Positions 11,120-25,077 of a DNA stretch of 43,091 bases are shown here, in pieces. Below the pieces are notes generated by a model. That model was not told where the DNA came from and searched no databases. It worked only from the letters and a program-made list of their open reading frames with translations. Position numbers and translations under genes: made by a program. The stretch is taken from NCBI RefSeq assembly GCF_000485595.1, contig NW_014578018.1:7124-50214 (forward strand), written 5' to 3'. Source of the DNA: Priapulus caudatus (taxonomy: Eukaryota; Priapulida; Priapulimorpha; Priapulimorphida; Priapulidae). Each line of letters begins with the position of its first letter. The first letter of the stretch is position 1.

Positions 11120-11885
11120 CAGTAAAACCTCGTTATACCGCCACCATCGGGACTTGGGAAATATTGGCGTTATAACGAGGTATTGAGATCGCACCACTAA
11201 ATAGCCTCCAGTTGCTAGAAAACCAATCAAAATAGATGATATAATAATGATTATAAACAAAAATCACATGACAAATAAAAATCATATTAACAAAATTTCT
11301 TTGTTTTATAACTGAATTGCTATTAAAATAAAAACATAGTTTCATGTTTGTTTCCGTGTTTTCGTTAGTCTGGAGTACAGCACATGTACATGTACATTTA
11401 AGTTGGCGTGCAGTATTTTGATATTCCAGGGTTCAATCTTTCTTAAAAAAGTTTGAAATTTACTTCTGTTTAGAACATTCCGAAATCAGTGAATCCATGC
11501 GAGATTGTAGGAGGGACACGGCAGAAATGTCACGTTCATTAGAATATGCGTTCGACTCAAAATATTTCAATACAGTGAATTGACCTCCGAGTATTAAGTG
11601 ATGATGGGGGCGGAATCTCTACCGCTAGTACTATACCGCTAAATACTACTGCTATTACATAGGACTCGCGTGGATGTGCTGTGTGTATGTTACCATAGAA
11701 ACTGATCAACCGATACCGACCAACACTCGATGGCAATATAACGAGTGTATTTTCAATGCATTGAGGAGCGGTATTACGAGGCTAAATTACGTACAAATAG
11801 ATAGAAATGATCTGTATACTGGCATTTCCCTGGCGATAAGTGAGATTGGCGATATTACGAAGGGCAGTATAACAAGGTTTTACTG
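11120..11885. mobile_element. pogo/Tigger-type MITE
   Basis: The termini CAGTAAAACCTCGTTATAC (left) and the complement of CAGTAAAACCTTGTTATAC (right) are the characteristic pogo/Tigger end sequence. TA flanks both sides (11118-11119, 11886-11887), the Tc1/mariner target duplication. The interior repeats CGTTATAACGAGG-type words but has no transposase frame. Confidence 0.8.
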
Positions 11886-12118
11886 TACTTTCCACAACTT
11901 CATCGTCGGCACCAATTTCCAATGAGGCATTAAGCCGCTGCATGTCCTCCAACTTGAGCTGCCTTTGAGTTACCCTTTGCCGTTTGCTCACTCTTTCCGT
12001 CCGCTCCAGAGAATTGGGTGAGCACAGATTGTTCCAAGGAAAAACGTGAGGGACAGCTGTGCATTTCAACTTCCTCAAAAGTGATGCAGTTCCTGAAAAA
12101 AATAAGCCATAGCAGAAT

Positions 12119-12135
12119 TATATATATATAGAGAG

Positions 12136-12187
<52 letters not shown>
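12119..12187. repeat. (TA)n microsatellite
   Basis: About 69 bases of TA, broken once by GAGAGAAT near 12131. A run of 13 G follows later at about 12445-12457. Confidence 0.95.
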
Positions 12188-12190
<3 letters not shown>

Positions 12191-12484
12191 CATATACAGC
12201 ATGTATACCTGCTCAGGCTACTGTATAGTAGACTGTCCAGTACTTTATATATACTCTATCAACTCACAGGCCCCTAGCGAACCTAATGAGTGCATGATCA
12301 TACATATTCAAGATTAGGAACGCGTTAACCCAACATGAAACAAGGCCGTAGTGGCCGCCACGGCAGCACGGCACTGCCGTGGCAATATTTAAAAAAAAAT
12401 TGCAGGGAACCAAGGAGCAACATTTACCAAGGAAATGAAACCCCGGGGGGGGGGGGGCACTCACCCCCACATTATGGTAGGTAT

Positions 12485-12674
12485 TGTCGTGATCTGTGGT
12501 CACGACTATTGTGGATTTATATCAGAAACTTATCAAAGAGATTAACACATGTTTATGCCAGAACAGGAACTAACTTTATTCAAATAAGATAACGCCACAG
12601 ATAGCGCTCTGGTAGACATGCGAGTGGCACCGCCCGGTGGGGCGCAGCAGTACTAGTAGTCACAGGCTACTACA
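12485..12674 (-). mobile_element. 3' LTR of the minus-strand Gypsy element
   Basis: A 190-bp block starts TGTCGTGATC and ends GGCTACTACA, so on the minus strand it reads TGTAGTAGCC...CACGACA. Immediately before it on the minus strand is a purine tract (AAAAATGGGAAGA), as expected for second-strand priming. An AATAAA lies inside on the minus strand. No second LTR was found. Confidence 0.8.
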
Positions 12675-12823
12675 TCTTCCCATTTTTGAACAGAACAGAA
12701 TTCAAAAGATACCAAACTGAAATATCAATCACTGAGCCTTACATGGCAAACGTATCCGTAAGGCTACAACTCTTGGGGACGGGAGTACACACAGAAACTA
12801 CAAACTTGCAATACTTGGACTGG

Positions 12824-14022
12824 CTACTGGTAATCCTGGAGATAGGTAGGCCTCCTTCGTTCACGCCCGGGATACCTGTGTGGACTTGGCACCGGTTCTA
12901 CCTCAGGGTTCTCTACCTGGACTGGAGGTTCTACTTCCAATGGGGGAATAATAGTGGGCGTGGTTAACTCGGGCACATTATCCTCCTCCGGGTTTGTGTC
13001 AACGAGGGGATGTATCTGCTTTAGCAGGGAACAATTCCTCGCCTTTACTTCTTTGCCACGCTGGATGATCACCATGGGACCTCTAATATCTATCACCTCG
13101 TAAGGATCGGGCTTAAACTTGGGGATCAGCTTACCAGAAACTTGATTATTCTTCATCAGGACTTTATCCCCTACACGGAGTTTGGACTCCTTTGTATGAC
13201 TGTGTCTGTCCACATACTTTTTCATTTCCTCCTTGTTTCTGTTGTCAATGCCCCTCAGGACCGTATCGGAAATCTTTGCCGGGATTTGGGGCAGCTTGGT
13301 CTTACCCATATACCTATGGACAATGGACGCAGGGGTTTGCATGGGCGTACAGTGTGGGGTGTTACGATAATTCTGCAGAAACCCATACATAACCTGTTTC
13401 CAAGGTTGTCTTTCAACCTGAGCGGCTGTACATGCTTTGTTCAATGGCTTATTGAAACTCTCGACATCCCCGTTGGCTTCTGGCCACACAGGTGTCACAT
13501 GCGGTGATGGAAACCCATGTATTTTGCGAAATTTGCGAACTCACTACTTTGAAACGGCGAACCGTTGTCGGTCTTCACTACATCGGGTATTCCTCGCGAT
13601 GAGAATATCTTGTCGAGTACCGGGATTACAGTACGCGCGGCCGTCGAGTTGACAATCTCTACTTCTGGGAACCTACTGTAGTTGTCAATGACTCCGAGCA
13701 GGTACTCTCCCTGAGGCAGTGGACCATTAAAGTCTACACTGACCTCTGACCATGGACGATCTGGTAACTTGGTCATGCGGAGCGGCTCACGTGAGCCACC
13801 ACTTGGCGACGCCTGACATGGAACGCACGACAAAACCTTGTCTCTAACTATCTGATTCATGTTCGGGAACCAGACTTTCTCCCGCAACAACGCGAGGGTT
13901 TTGCTCACGCCTTGATGGCCATGAGCAATATCTACAACTCGGTTCTGTAGACTCACAGGGAGCACAATCCTGCCTTGCTTCACAACTATTCCTTCCCTGC
14001 TCACTGACAGTTCTCCTTGCAC
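12824..14022 (-). pseudogene. Gypsy integrase, split by a frameshift
   Basis: Two minus-strand frames (14022-13495 and 13498-12824) meet near 13497. The first holds the zinc-binding H..H..C..C region (HGHQG, CVPCQA) and the first two acidic residues of the catalytic triad (SVDFNG, KTDNGS). The second begins with the glutamate region (GDVESFN) and continues through the C-terminal DNA-binding part to a tail ending RPTYLQDYQ. All three catalytic residues are visible, but they lie in different frames. The stop is near 12824, about 150 bp before the LTR on the minus strand. Confidence 0.85.
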
Positions 14023-14127
14023 CTTGCTATAAGGAGTAAGGCCTGCCTGATCTTTGGCTTCATGCCACCTTCCGGACCTAACTAGCTTTCTGACTTTACA
14101 GAGCGTCGGGTCTAACTCGCAAGCAAC

Positions 14128-15219
14128 TCACACCTCTTCAAATGTGACGGCCTTCGGCACTGAACTCTGCACTATGAAGCTAATGTATTTTTCTGCTACC
14201 CTCTGTTCGTGGCTGCTAACCATGTTCGGCAACCCAACGGGATGGCGGGACAGGTAGTCTGCTGGGTTTTCTTTACCTACTTGGTGCCTAATCTCGAACT
14301 CATACGGCAACATCCGAAGCGACCATCTCTCGAGTCGAGCTGACAGTTTAGCTCGAGGATTTCCGTACATGGACAACAACGGCTTGTGATCCGTGTAAAT
14401 AGCCACTCTGTGACCATGAACATACAAATGGAAATGTTCAAGCGACCACACTACACCTAACGCTTCTCTCTCTAACTGGCAGTACCTTTGTTCGGTCGGG
14501 GTCAACGACCTACTACCGTACGCTACAACGCGACCCTTCTGACACAAGATAGCTCCAACACCAACTGGGGAGGCATCAGTGTAAATCTCACTCTCTGACT
14601 TGGTGTCAAAATACGCTAGCACGGGCCGCTTACTCAATATCTCTTTCATCGCGTTCAACGCACCGGATTGGTTCTTTCCCCACTCAAAATCGACATCATG
14701 GTGGGTCAACTTTCTCAACGGAGCGATAATGGTCGAATAGTTGGGAATGAAACGAGCGCTGAAATTTAGAGTTCCAACTAAACTGTGTACTTCGGCGGTA
14801 GAGGTCGGATCTGAAGCTTCCAACAGAGCTTCTACTTTTTGCGGATCGGGTGACAAACCGCACTTCGACAACACGAATCCGAAGAACTCTACCGATTCCT
14901 TGTTGAAATCGCACTTCGCGAGATTTAACGTGAGATCCTTCTGCCTCAGACACTCTAACACTGACAGTAGCGCTTTATCATGCGACTCCTGATCTACACC
15001 GAACACTACAATGCCATCTGATATATTTATGGCACCTGGTACCCCATCTATCACCTGCTGGATGACATTCTGGAATACTTCGATCGCGCTGCTGATACCG
15101 AAGAACAAGCGTTTATACCTTCTCAAACCGACATGAGTTGTAAACATTGTGATTTGTCTTGACTCGGAGGTAAGTTCCAACTGGTGGTACCCATTACGCA
15201 AGTCAAGTTTTGAGAACAC
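14128..15219 (-). pseudogene. Gypsy reverse transcriptase and RNase H
   Basis: An open frame of 363 codons begins inside RT (SKLDLRNGYHQ) and passes through the palm. The usual DD pair of the polymerase active site is ISDG here (near 15005-15020), so one catalytic aspartate is replaced by glycine. RNase H follows with IYTDAS, LEREALG, IYTDHKP and ADYLSRHP, all intact. A TAG lies just upstream, near 15233, cutting this frame from the start of RT. It would have made cDNA in the cytoplasm; this copy cannot. Confidence 0.9.
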
Positions 15220-15433
15220 TTTCGCACCATTCTACTGAGCTAACACATCATCCACTGTGGGGGTAATATGTCTTTCCCTCACTATGGCGCGGTTTGGCTG
15301 GCGCATATCGACGCATAGGCGCACTTCATCGGGATTCTTCGGTTTTGGCGCAACAACTACTGGCGTAACCCACGGGGGTTGGAATCTACTTTCTCTATGA
15401 TGTCCAACTCTTCCAACCTTTTCACCTCTTTCT

Positions 15434-15742
15434 CTAACTTCTCACGCATATAATACGGGATTCTAAGATGGGCTGGGCCACAGGGCTGACATGTTCCCTG
15501 ACATGTAACTTTACTTGGTAGCCCTTCATTCTACCGACACCACTGAACAACTCGGGATGAGACTGGATATACTTATCCACCGGCCCCCCTGACTCAACTT
15601 GACTGACACTTCCGGGTTTTATTATCTTCAGCAACCCAAGCTTCTGAAGCAACGTCTGGCCGTGCTTTGCAACATATATCTTTTCAGTGACACTTTCACC
15701 GTTGCTCGACAGCTCTGAATCAAACACACCAATAACATTCAA
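15434..15742 (-). pseudogene. Gypsy protease-RT linker fragment
   Basis: A 102-codon minus-strand piece includes HPELFSGVGRMKGYQVKLH, the conserved lead-in to Gypsy RT. The frame is lost near 15434. The next RT motifs (REKLEKEV, then the PKPKNPDEVRL region) continue in other frames down to 15240. The upstream boundary is simply where recognisable sequence ends. Confidence 0.75.
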
Positions 15743-16554
15743 CTTGTTAAATCATATATGAACTTCATTCTCTATATGAGATTCTGTACATTGGGAATAC
15801 AATGTCAATAGCTCTTACGCAAACGTCTGTTTTTGATTAAGGCCAACTATAAATAGTACTACCTCGCAGGTGGGTGGCTGATAGCATGGCTGATAGTATC
15901 ACAGCATGGGCTAAACATAGACTGGTACTCGCTCCCACCTCCATTACTCGCCCCATCGAGTAACTAAAGGCCCGCTTATGTCGGCCTTACGACCTAGTCG
16001 CCGACAAGATTTGAATATCCTACGTCAAAAACCGGCCAGATCGCCGATAAAAACATCGGCGACCAAACTCGACATGAGTTCTCTTACGATCGAAAATACG
16101 GTCGCCGACTGCGATCGCAGGAATAGAACATGTTCTATTTCTATGCGGCTGTCGGCGACAAATCGTGAGTGGCAGCCAATCACCGCAGCGTACCGAGTCA
16201 CATGATTATCAAAAGTCCTGTGATTAATAAAATGGCAGCCTACACAGCACGCCGTCAGCAGTTTACAAGAAGGGATTATTGCACAAACCCTTTCTCAAGT
16301 ATCTATTAAGTTTTTCGTATGTCACATGAAAAAAAATTCTGCACATGATGATAACGATGTTCAGAAAATTGAGGATAGATTTACGAAGTTACATGATGTT
16401 TACTGGTAAGCGCCATTTTGTTGGTCACGTACGTGACTCGTTTTATGTAGACTGGTCCCGGCGTCAAGCTTGCTCTGTTTTTAGCACAGAACTGCTTGTG
16501 CTAGTACAAATACTGGGGCCGCGAACCCGTCTACGTTTCATGCAGGAACGCTAC
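15743..16554. other. MITE fragments, no gene
   Basis: TAGACTGGTACTCG at 15918 begins a copy of the TAGACTGGTA family. It continues with TCCCACCTCC and the 17-base word GGCCCGCTTATGTCGGC, which recurs at about 18255. GTCGCCGAC at about 16000 and GTCGGCGAC at about 16150 face each other. TAGACTGGTCCCGG occurs again at 16448. Confidence 0.5.
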
Positions 16555-16565
16555 GATGTGTGGTT

Positions 16566-16598
<33 letters not shown>

Positions 16599-16682
16599 GT
16601 GTGCGCTGTTTGTAATTGTGTGCGTGACAGTGGCAGAGAGAGAGAGAATCAGAGAGGGAGTGTGTATGTGTCAGAGAGAGAG

Positions 16683-16740
<58 letters not shown>

Positions 16741-16742
16741 AC
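16555..16742 (+). repeat. Compound (GT)n / (GA)n microsatellite
   Basis: Alternating GT and GA tracts. The longest are GT at about 16684-16722 and GA at 16723-16740. Open frames through it are artefacts of the repeat. Confidence 0.95.
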
Positions 16743-16782
16743 CTGAGAGGGCAGTTGGATCAGGGCATGCTCAGCGAAAAGC

Positions 16783-17236
16783 CGTTGGACCAACGTTGGC
16801 AATCTGACGTTGGGCCAACGTTGTCAATATGGCGTTGGGCCAACGTTGGCACGCTGAGCAAAAAACGTTGGCCAACGTTGGCTGCTCTGACGTGTGAGCC
16901 AACGTTGTGCAATATGACGTTGGGCCAACGTTGGCACGCTGAGCAAAAAGCCGTGGGCCACGTTGTCATATGACGTTGGACCAAGTGTGGCCGCCTCAGC
17001 AAAAAGACGTTGGGATCAACGTTTGCTGTCTGACGTTGGGCCAACGTTGGGCCAACGTCGGGCCATCGTTGGGCCAATGTTGGCTGCCAGCGTTGAGCCC
17101 AACGTTGGCACGCTGAGCAAAAAGACGTTGGATCAACGTTGGCTGTCTGACGTTGGGCCAACGTTGGCAATATGACATTGGGCCCAACGTTGGCCCAACG
17201 TTAGCATGAGCTGAAGACAGCCGTTGGCCCAACGTC
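16783..17236. repeat. Palindromic CCAACGTTGG minisatellite
   Basis: More than a dozen copies of (G)CCAACGTTGG(C) alternate with short spacers of a few types: TCTGACGTTGGG, CAATATGACGTTGGG and CACGCTGAGCAAAAA. The local period is about 30-33 bases with higher-order alternation. Every unit is its own reverse complement, so both strands carry the same pattern and can form serial hairpins. Frames on either strand are chance. Confidence 0.9.
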
Positions 17237-17299
17237 AGCTTGTTATCTGGGATTACCGTAAATGTTCCGCTAAAGTCCTGTTGCTACAAGGTCCACTCA

Positions 17300-17830
17300 G
17301 GAGGAGACCTATGGCGTCATGAAAATGTGGGTAAAGACACCAAAATTATGCTCTACGATATTTTGAATTTTAGTTATTCAAACAAAATAAACAATTTCAT
17401 TGGCGGCCATCTTGAAAGCCAAGATGGCCGCTATCCTATGCTTTTCTAAGTGTCATAACTGGGTTCTCCACTATCCGAAATGTGGGTATAGACACAAAAA
17501 TTATGTCTCTACGTCTTTGAGTCAGTTAGTATTCAAATAAACAAATTTCACTGGCGGCGATAATGAAATCCAATATGTCCGCCATCCTATGTTTCTCACC
17601 AACTGGTGGGTATAGCCACCAACATTATGTCTCTACGACGTCTGGGAGTCAAGATATTTCAGAAAATCCATTTTCGCTGGCGGTCATTTTGGATTTCAAG
17701 ATGGCCGCCACAATACGCAAGTCAGCCTGGAAACATACCCAGTGGAACTCCCCAAGTATCATAGAAATGATATTTACCCGTTTCCAGCCTCTGCCCAAAA
17801 AGTTTAGGCTCATCCTTATTTTGGATATCT
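17300..17830 (+). repeat. Dispersed repeat block, copy 1
   Basis: The block is built of about 120-170-bp sub-units, each with GTGGGTATAG..ACC, TTATGTCTCTACG, GGCGGCGAT/GGCGGTCAT and ATGGCCGCC. It ends in a unique 3' portion (ACATACCCAGTGGA, TTAGGCTCATCC). The same order recurs at 18530-18970. Confidence 0.8.
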
Positions 17831-18529
17831 GCCCCCTGACTATAAGGCAGACGCACGTATAACGTACAGATCTCTTCAATGTCGGGGAGGATCAACACAT
17901 TTCGACTGACAGTCAACCATCGGGCTCTGCAGCGTCTACAAGCTTGCATGCTCCACCATATCCCGACATTGCACACTACTGTAACGTCGACGGAGAGAGC
18001 CATGCCAAGGACAGTACAAAACTGGCAAATTTTGGTAGTTGGCCAATCTTTCATTGGTAGGTTTGACGATTCAATTCTGCAATGACTTATCTCAAGATTG
18101 ATTAAACTGAAGGGTAAAGTAATTCTTTCTGCACTTTTGAGCGCAATATACATTTGACCTATCCTGCCGGGACATTCTTCTCACTCTGTTCCGATAGATG
18201 GCGTGCATACTGCATCGTATTAGGTAGACTGGTACCCGGTCCCACCTCTCGGCTAAAGGCCCGCTTATGTCGGCCTACGATTTGACTATCGGCGACTACT
18301 TATCGCGATTAGCAGCGTAGCCAACACTCATGTCGACTTGAAGTACTACGCTGCACATCACCGATCCAGATGGTAGNCTCAATACAACCAGTTTGTTCTT
18401 CGTGTCGTGACTGTTTAAAACTAATATTCTGACATTCTGGTATGCTTATATATGTTTTTAATGTTGGCTTGACTGTTGTATAGTAATGGAGTAACATACC
18501 ACCATGTTGATAATCAAGATGGCCGGCCA
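17831..18529. other. Sequence between the two repeat copies; one N
   Basis: A minus-strand frame crosses much of it but starts in repeat sequence and has no domain. A TAGACTGGTACCCGG MITE end lies at 18225. Position 18377 is an N, so this part of the assembly is uncertain. Confidence 0.4.
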
Positions 18530-18970
18530 CCATCCTTGCTTTTCTAAAGTGTCATAATTTCTGTTCTCCATTATGCGAAAATGTGGGTTTAGACATCAAA
18601 ATTAGTGTCTCGTACGACGTCTGGCAGCTCTAGTTATTTCAAAATAAACAAATTCACTGGCGGCGATATTGAAATCCAATATGGCCGCCATCCTATGTTT
18701 CTCTAAGTGTGATAATTGGGTTCTCCACTATCGAAAATGTGGGTATAGCCACCAACATTATGTCTCTACGACATCTGGGAGTCCAGATATTTCAGAAAAT
18801 CCATTTTCGCTGGCGGTCATTTTGGATCTTAAGATGGCCGACACAATACGCAAAAGTCAGCCTGGAAACATACCCAGTGGAGCTCCCCAAGTATCATAGA
18901 AATGATATTTACCCGTTTCCAGCCTCTACCCAAAAAGTTTAGGCTCATCCTTATTTTAGCTCTTTTTGAA
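18530..18970 (+). repeat. Dispersed repeat block, copy 2
   Basis: It is a direct repeat of the second half of the block at 17300-17830, including the same 3' portion to TTAGGCTCATCC. Short inverted words GGCGGCC / GGCCGCC flank each sub-unit. Confidence 0.8.
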
Positions 18971-19949
18971 ATCTGCCCCTTGACTATTACCTCTGCCCGC
19001 CATCTTCGTCGAAAGTTTGGACGCCGCACGGCGAAATCAGAATGTACATTTCAATCTATGATGTAACTGATACAGTAGCACGCTGCGTGGGTGTTATTTG
19101 TTTATAAACAATTTAGTCTGACTGACTCTCTCCCTCTCTCTCCTCTCGCTCGCTCTCTCTCTCTCTTTCTTTCTCTCTCTCTCTCGCCCCCCTCTCTCTC
19201 TTCCTCTCTCTCGCTCTCTCTCTCTGCAATAAAAAAAATGTTTGCTGAAATGATGTGTACGCAACTGCGTATCTGCATATCTGCGCCTAACAAAGGTGTC
19301 ACTACGCACGACTGAAATGTTACGTTTATAACCGTAGCAACAGACCTCAGATGAGCCCAGATGCTCTGCGGCTCTTGTTGTTAGGTTATGCCCATGATGT
19401 AACATTCTACCCGTCCAGGGTAAAAAATACACGGGAGCGATGAGCGATGAGCGATTCAAACCTCCGAAATCGCTCCCGTGATGCTCAAAATAGCTCCCGT
19501 AAAATTTATGACGAGAGCTATTTTTCCCACAGACTTGAAAACGAGCAAAAAACGTGAAAAAAAAGGAATTTTTTCCCTGTACCCGTCAATAGAATTCAGT
19601 CTGCTACAGTACTGCTGGGGTAGGAGGGATTGGAGCTGCTATGATGTTTTTGCATGGTTGAACAAGATTTCTGCCTGTTTTTTCTCTCTGGCAGCAAGAA
19701 ATTGCTGCCTGGCAAAGAAAAAAAATGTCTAACCCAGATATATATATATATATATACATTAACTTTGAGTCAAGCTTTGATTGGAAGACATTGGTATATG
19801 AACACTACAGTCTACAGGAATTAAATTGGGGATAAATTATTTTTGCTTGTTGCAATGAAGCATGATGAGACTTTCTGTTAAACAATTCTCTGTTTATCAA
19901 TAGTGACTTTATACTCTGTGTTTAAAATTAACAGTGACTGCTAGCAAAC
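18971..19949. other. Upstream region of TMEM50
   Basis: It holds a CT-rich microsatellite, an inverted GGGAGCGAT / ATCGCTCCC pair near 19433-19490 and a (TA)n tract at 19739-19755. An AG acceptor (TTAAAATTAACAG) 15 bases before the TMEM50 ATG suggests a non-coding first exon further upstream; I could not locate it. Confidence 0.4.
19125..19226 (+). repeat. CT-rich microsatellite
   Basis: About 100 bases of CTCTCT with occasional G, A or extra C. Confidence 0.95.
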
Positions 19950-22592
<2,643 letters not shown>

Positions 22593-23370
22593 GCTCACGT
22601 TATTAAAAGTGTAAACAGGTAATTAGTTGTATTCACTATGCTTGCACCATGTGGGAGTGATTAGAAACATTATTATTTTTTAACATTTTCCGGTGATGTT
22701 TCTTAAATAGTGACAATAAGCGTCAATCATGCACACATGGATGCATTTATTAGTCAGTTGGCCTTCGCCAGCTTCGTGATAATGGTTGATGTGGGAAGCC
22801 CATGTTTTCTCTAGCTAAATGTGTAGCCATACATTTTTAGATATAATTTATCCCAAAGTAAATATTCATTAGGATGTAAAAATGATACAAGTACATGCAG
22901 CTGGCTATGGTTGATGTAAATGTGTATCATTGCTGAAGCTGTGCTTGGTACCCCCGCAGAGTGAAGCTTACTGTGTGGGCAATGTGCCCCCCATCCGTCC
23001 GTTGCTGTCTTGTTGTCTAAATTTGAATGTTTGTAGTTGTGCCTTGTGCAATATGTGTGGGGCAAGTCCTGTACTTTTATTAGTGATTTACTTGCCTGAA
23101 GATAAACTCTGTCTCTGTATAAAAGTGATTCTATATACATACAGTTCTCTTTGTGCAAATTTTTGACATCAAATACAGTTGTAGCTGTCTCATATCCTCA
23201 TTTATTATGATTGCGTGTTCTGTAGTGTTAGCTGCAAGCGTGCTAGTGCAACTTGAATGATGATGGTCAAGATAGATCACTGTTTGTTACCTGAATCTGT
23301 ACAAGCTGCCCCACAACTTCTTGTTTTTACAAATTCCATGGCTGTAATGTGGGATCCAATTGGGTTCTAA
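22593..23370 (+). other. Probable TMEM50 3' untranslated region and spacer
   Basis: No coding frame is supported on either strand. A possible donor AACAG|GTAATT follows the stop by about 25 bases, so the 3' untranslated region could be spliced. No AATAAA was found close to the stop. Confidence 0.4.
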
Positions 23371-24161
23371 TCTATATATAAAGTTGTTCAGCCGAATTAG
23401 TCTGTACTCACATAACTAGAGAACTCCGCAGCCTAGAGGAAAACTAAAGATATTTCCAGAATCAGCACGTCTGTGAGGTGGTTCTGGCTGAAACAAAAAT
23501 TTAAAAAAGTTAAAAAGTTAAAAATTGATACAATTGATACATTGTGTCAATCTCCACACAATGTCAGCACTGACTGTACAGTGCTGCCACACAGAGAAAA
23601 AATCGATTCCCTCACCTCATCCGGCTGCTGGTATTGTGAAACCGAAACCGAGCACCGAGCTAAAACAGAGCACAGCCAGTTCAGAGGTTACGACTGCATT
23701 GTTTATCAACAGGCTTTGAAATGAGAAGTCCAACCCATTCGTAAATGCTGTTACGTGCCGTACGTGCCATACGTGCATGCCGTACGTGGGGAGCCCAACA
23801 GTTCGAGACGCCAGGAATCTTTACATATTTCCACCAGAGAATAACACGAAAAACATTGTTTATCAAGAGGTTTTCAAATGAAAAGTGCAACCCATTCGTA
23901 CCTGCTGTTATAATAACTTTTTGTCATTTACACCATATTACTATTATGTTCCAGGGGTTCTAAGTTGGGTTGTGCTGTCATATAAATGTCATACGTAACA
24001 GTTTTTCCCCATGCTTATTATCTTATTAGACTGATTTCTAAATATTCATATTGTGTGCAATGTTATTGTCGATTTTTACCCAATGTTCCTATTGTGTCCC
24101 ATTATTAGTAGTATGAATTAGTAGCACGATTTTACCCAGCACAGCGGGTACCCGCAGCTAG
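23371..24161 (+). mobile_element. Helitron-like element, copy 1
   Basis: It begins TCTATATATAAAG after an A (23370) and ends CTAG before a T (24162), the A|TC...CTAG|T arrangement of Helitrons. The palindrome GCGGGTACCCGC (24144-24155) sits two bases before CTAG as the terminal hairpin. No Rep/helicase is present, so it is non-autonomous. An internal direct repeat of about 62 bp (about 23696-23756 and 23849-23912, core CAACCCATTCGTA) is present. Confidence 0.75.
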
Positions 24162-24392
24162 TATATATATAAAGTTGTTCAGCCGAATTAGTCTGTACTC
24201 GCATGACTAGAGAACTCCGCAGCCTAGAGGAAAACTAAAGATATTTTCAGAATCAACACGTCTGGGACGTGGTTCGGGCTGAAACAAAAATTTAAAAAAG
24301 TTAAAAATTGATAAAAATTCTATTCATCAATAGATGATGGTGCGTACAGATTAACATCACGTACGTGTGAATCCATTCTGTATACCCTTAAC

Positions 24393-24465
24393 GGCGCAGT
24401 GGCCTAATCGCTAAAACATCCGTCTCCTACACCGGGATTCCGGGTTCGAGTCCCAGCTGGAGAAC
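24393..24465 (+). tRNA. tRNA-Arg(CCT)-like sequence, probably a pseudogene
   Basis: A 73-base stretch resembles tRNA-Arg with anticodon CCT. It has an A-box region (AGTGGCCTAATCG), a perfect B box (GGTTCGAGTCC) and a T-stem with four of five pairs. T-runs follow at once, as for RNA polymerase III termination. The acceptor stem pairs poorly (GGCGCAG against CTGGAGA) and the anticodon stem is one base short, so a functional tRNA is unlikely. Its position inside a Helitron suggests captured cargo or a SINE head. Confidence 0.55.
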
Positions 24466-24599
24466 TTATTTTCGACTTTTTTCCTTTTTTACCCTTTAAT
24501 TACCTCTAGTATGTATTATTTTTTATTTTTGACTTTTTACTTTTTATTTTTTATTTTTAATGTCTTATCTTTTTATTTCTTCTTATTTTTTTACTGTTT

Positions 24600-24722
24600 G
24601 GGATGCGATGGCATGGGATGCGGTGGGATGGCATGGCATGGCATAGCATGGCATGCGATGAGATGGGATGGGATGGCATGGGATGCGGTGGGATGGGATG
24701 GATGGATGGATGCATGGATAGA
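24600..24722 (+). repeat. GGATG/GCATG pentanucleotide repeat
   Basis: Degenerate tandem GGATG, GCATG and GCGATG units turning into GGAT at the end. It lies inside Helitron copy 2. Confidence 0.9.
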
Positions 24723-24817
24723 TAGTTAGATTTTTTTTGGTATTTTCCTTTCAACCAAGCGGTCACCAACTGAGAACCGCCACAGATTTCCCCGGGCAAC
24801 GCCGGGTATCCCGCTAG

Positions 24818-25077
24818 TTTCTTATTAATGGTAAACTTTGAAGGTAGTATTTTACTAGTTACCACAGACATCTGTGCACCCCAATATATGTGTCACGAGG
24901 TGTGTTAGTGTGTGCGCGTGCGTGCGTGCGTGCGTATACATATATATTGTCAAGCACAATGCACTATATAATTGTATTCACATCTAAAATAAATATTTAT
25001 TGTATATATTGTACCAAACAATTTTTTGCTCAGTTGTTAACTGTTTAAAATAGGTTATGCTATGTTTAATTATACAG
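24818..25077. other. Spacer with (CGTG)n
   Basis: It has a short GTGTGCGCGTGCGTGCGTG tract near 24910-24935 and an AATAAA near 24989. The latter could serve a long TMEM50 3' end, which is speculative. Confidence 0.35.

Larger units (their letters stand above)
12485..15742 (-). mobile_element. Ty3/Gypsy retrotransposon, 5'-truncated
   Basis: Read on the minus strand the order is end of protease/RT linker, RT, RNase H, integrase, purine tract, LTR. Gag, most of protease and the 5' LTR are absent; similarity stops near 15742. RT-integrase resembles the widespread invertebrate K02A2.6-like Gypsy group. Frameshifts, a stop and a catalytic substitution make it inactive. Confidence 0.9.
24162..24817 (+). 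mobile_element. Helitron-like element, copy 2, head to tail
   Basis: It starts at the exact end of copy 1 with the same opening about 145 bp (AAAGTTGTTCAGCCG, GAACTCCGCAGCCTAG). It ends with the hairpin CGGG-TAT-CCCG (24803-24813) followed by CTAG|T. The interior differs from copy 1 and carries a tRNA-like sequence and a GGATG repeat. Tandem arrangement is a recognised Helitron behaviour. Confidence 0.7.

Noticed and set aside
16345..17232. Several open frames on both strands
   Set aside because: They are generated by GT/GA microsatellites and the palindromic minisatellite.
17722..18153. 143-codon minus-strand frame
   Set aside because: It starts in the dispersed repeat, has no ATG context or domain, and the repeat's second copy does not keep the frame.
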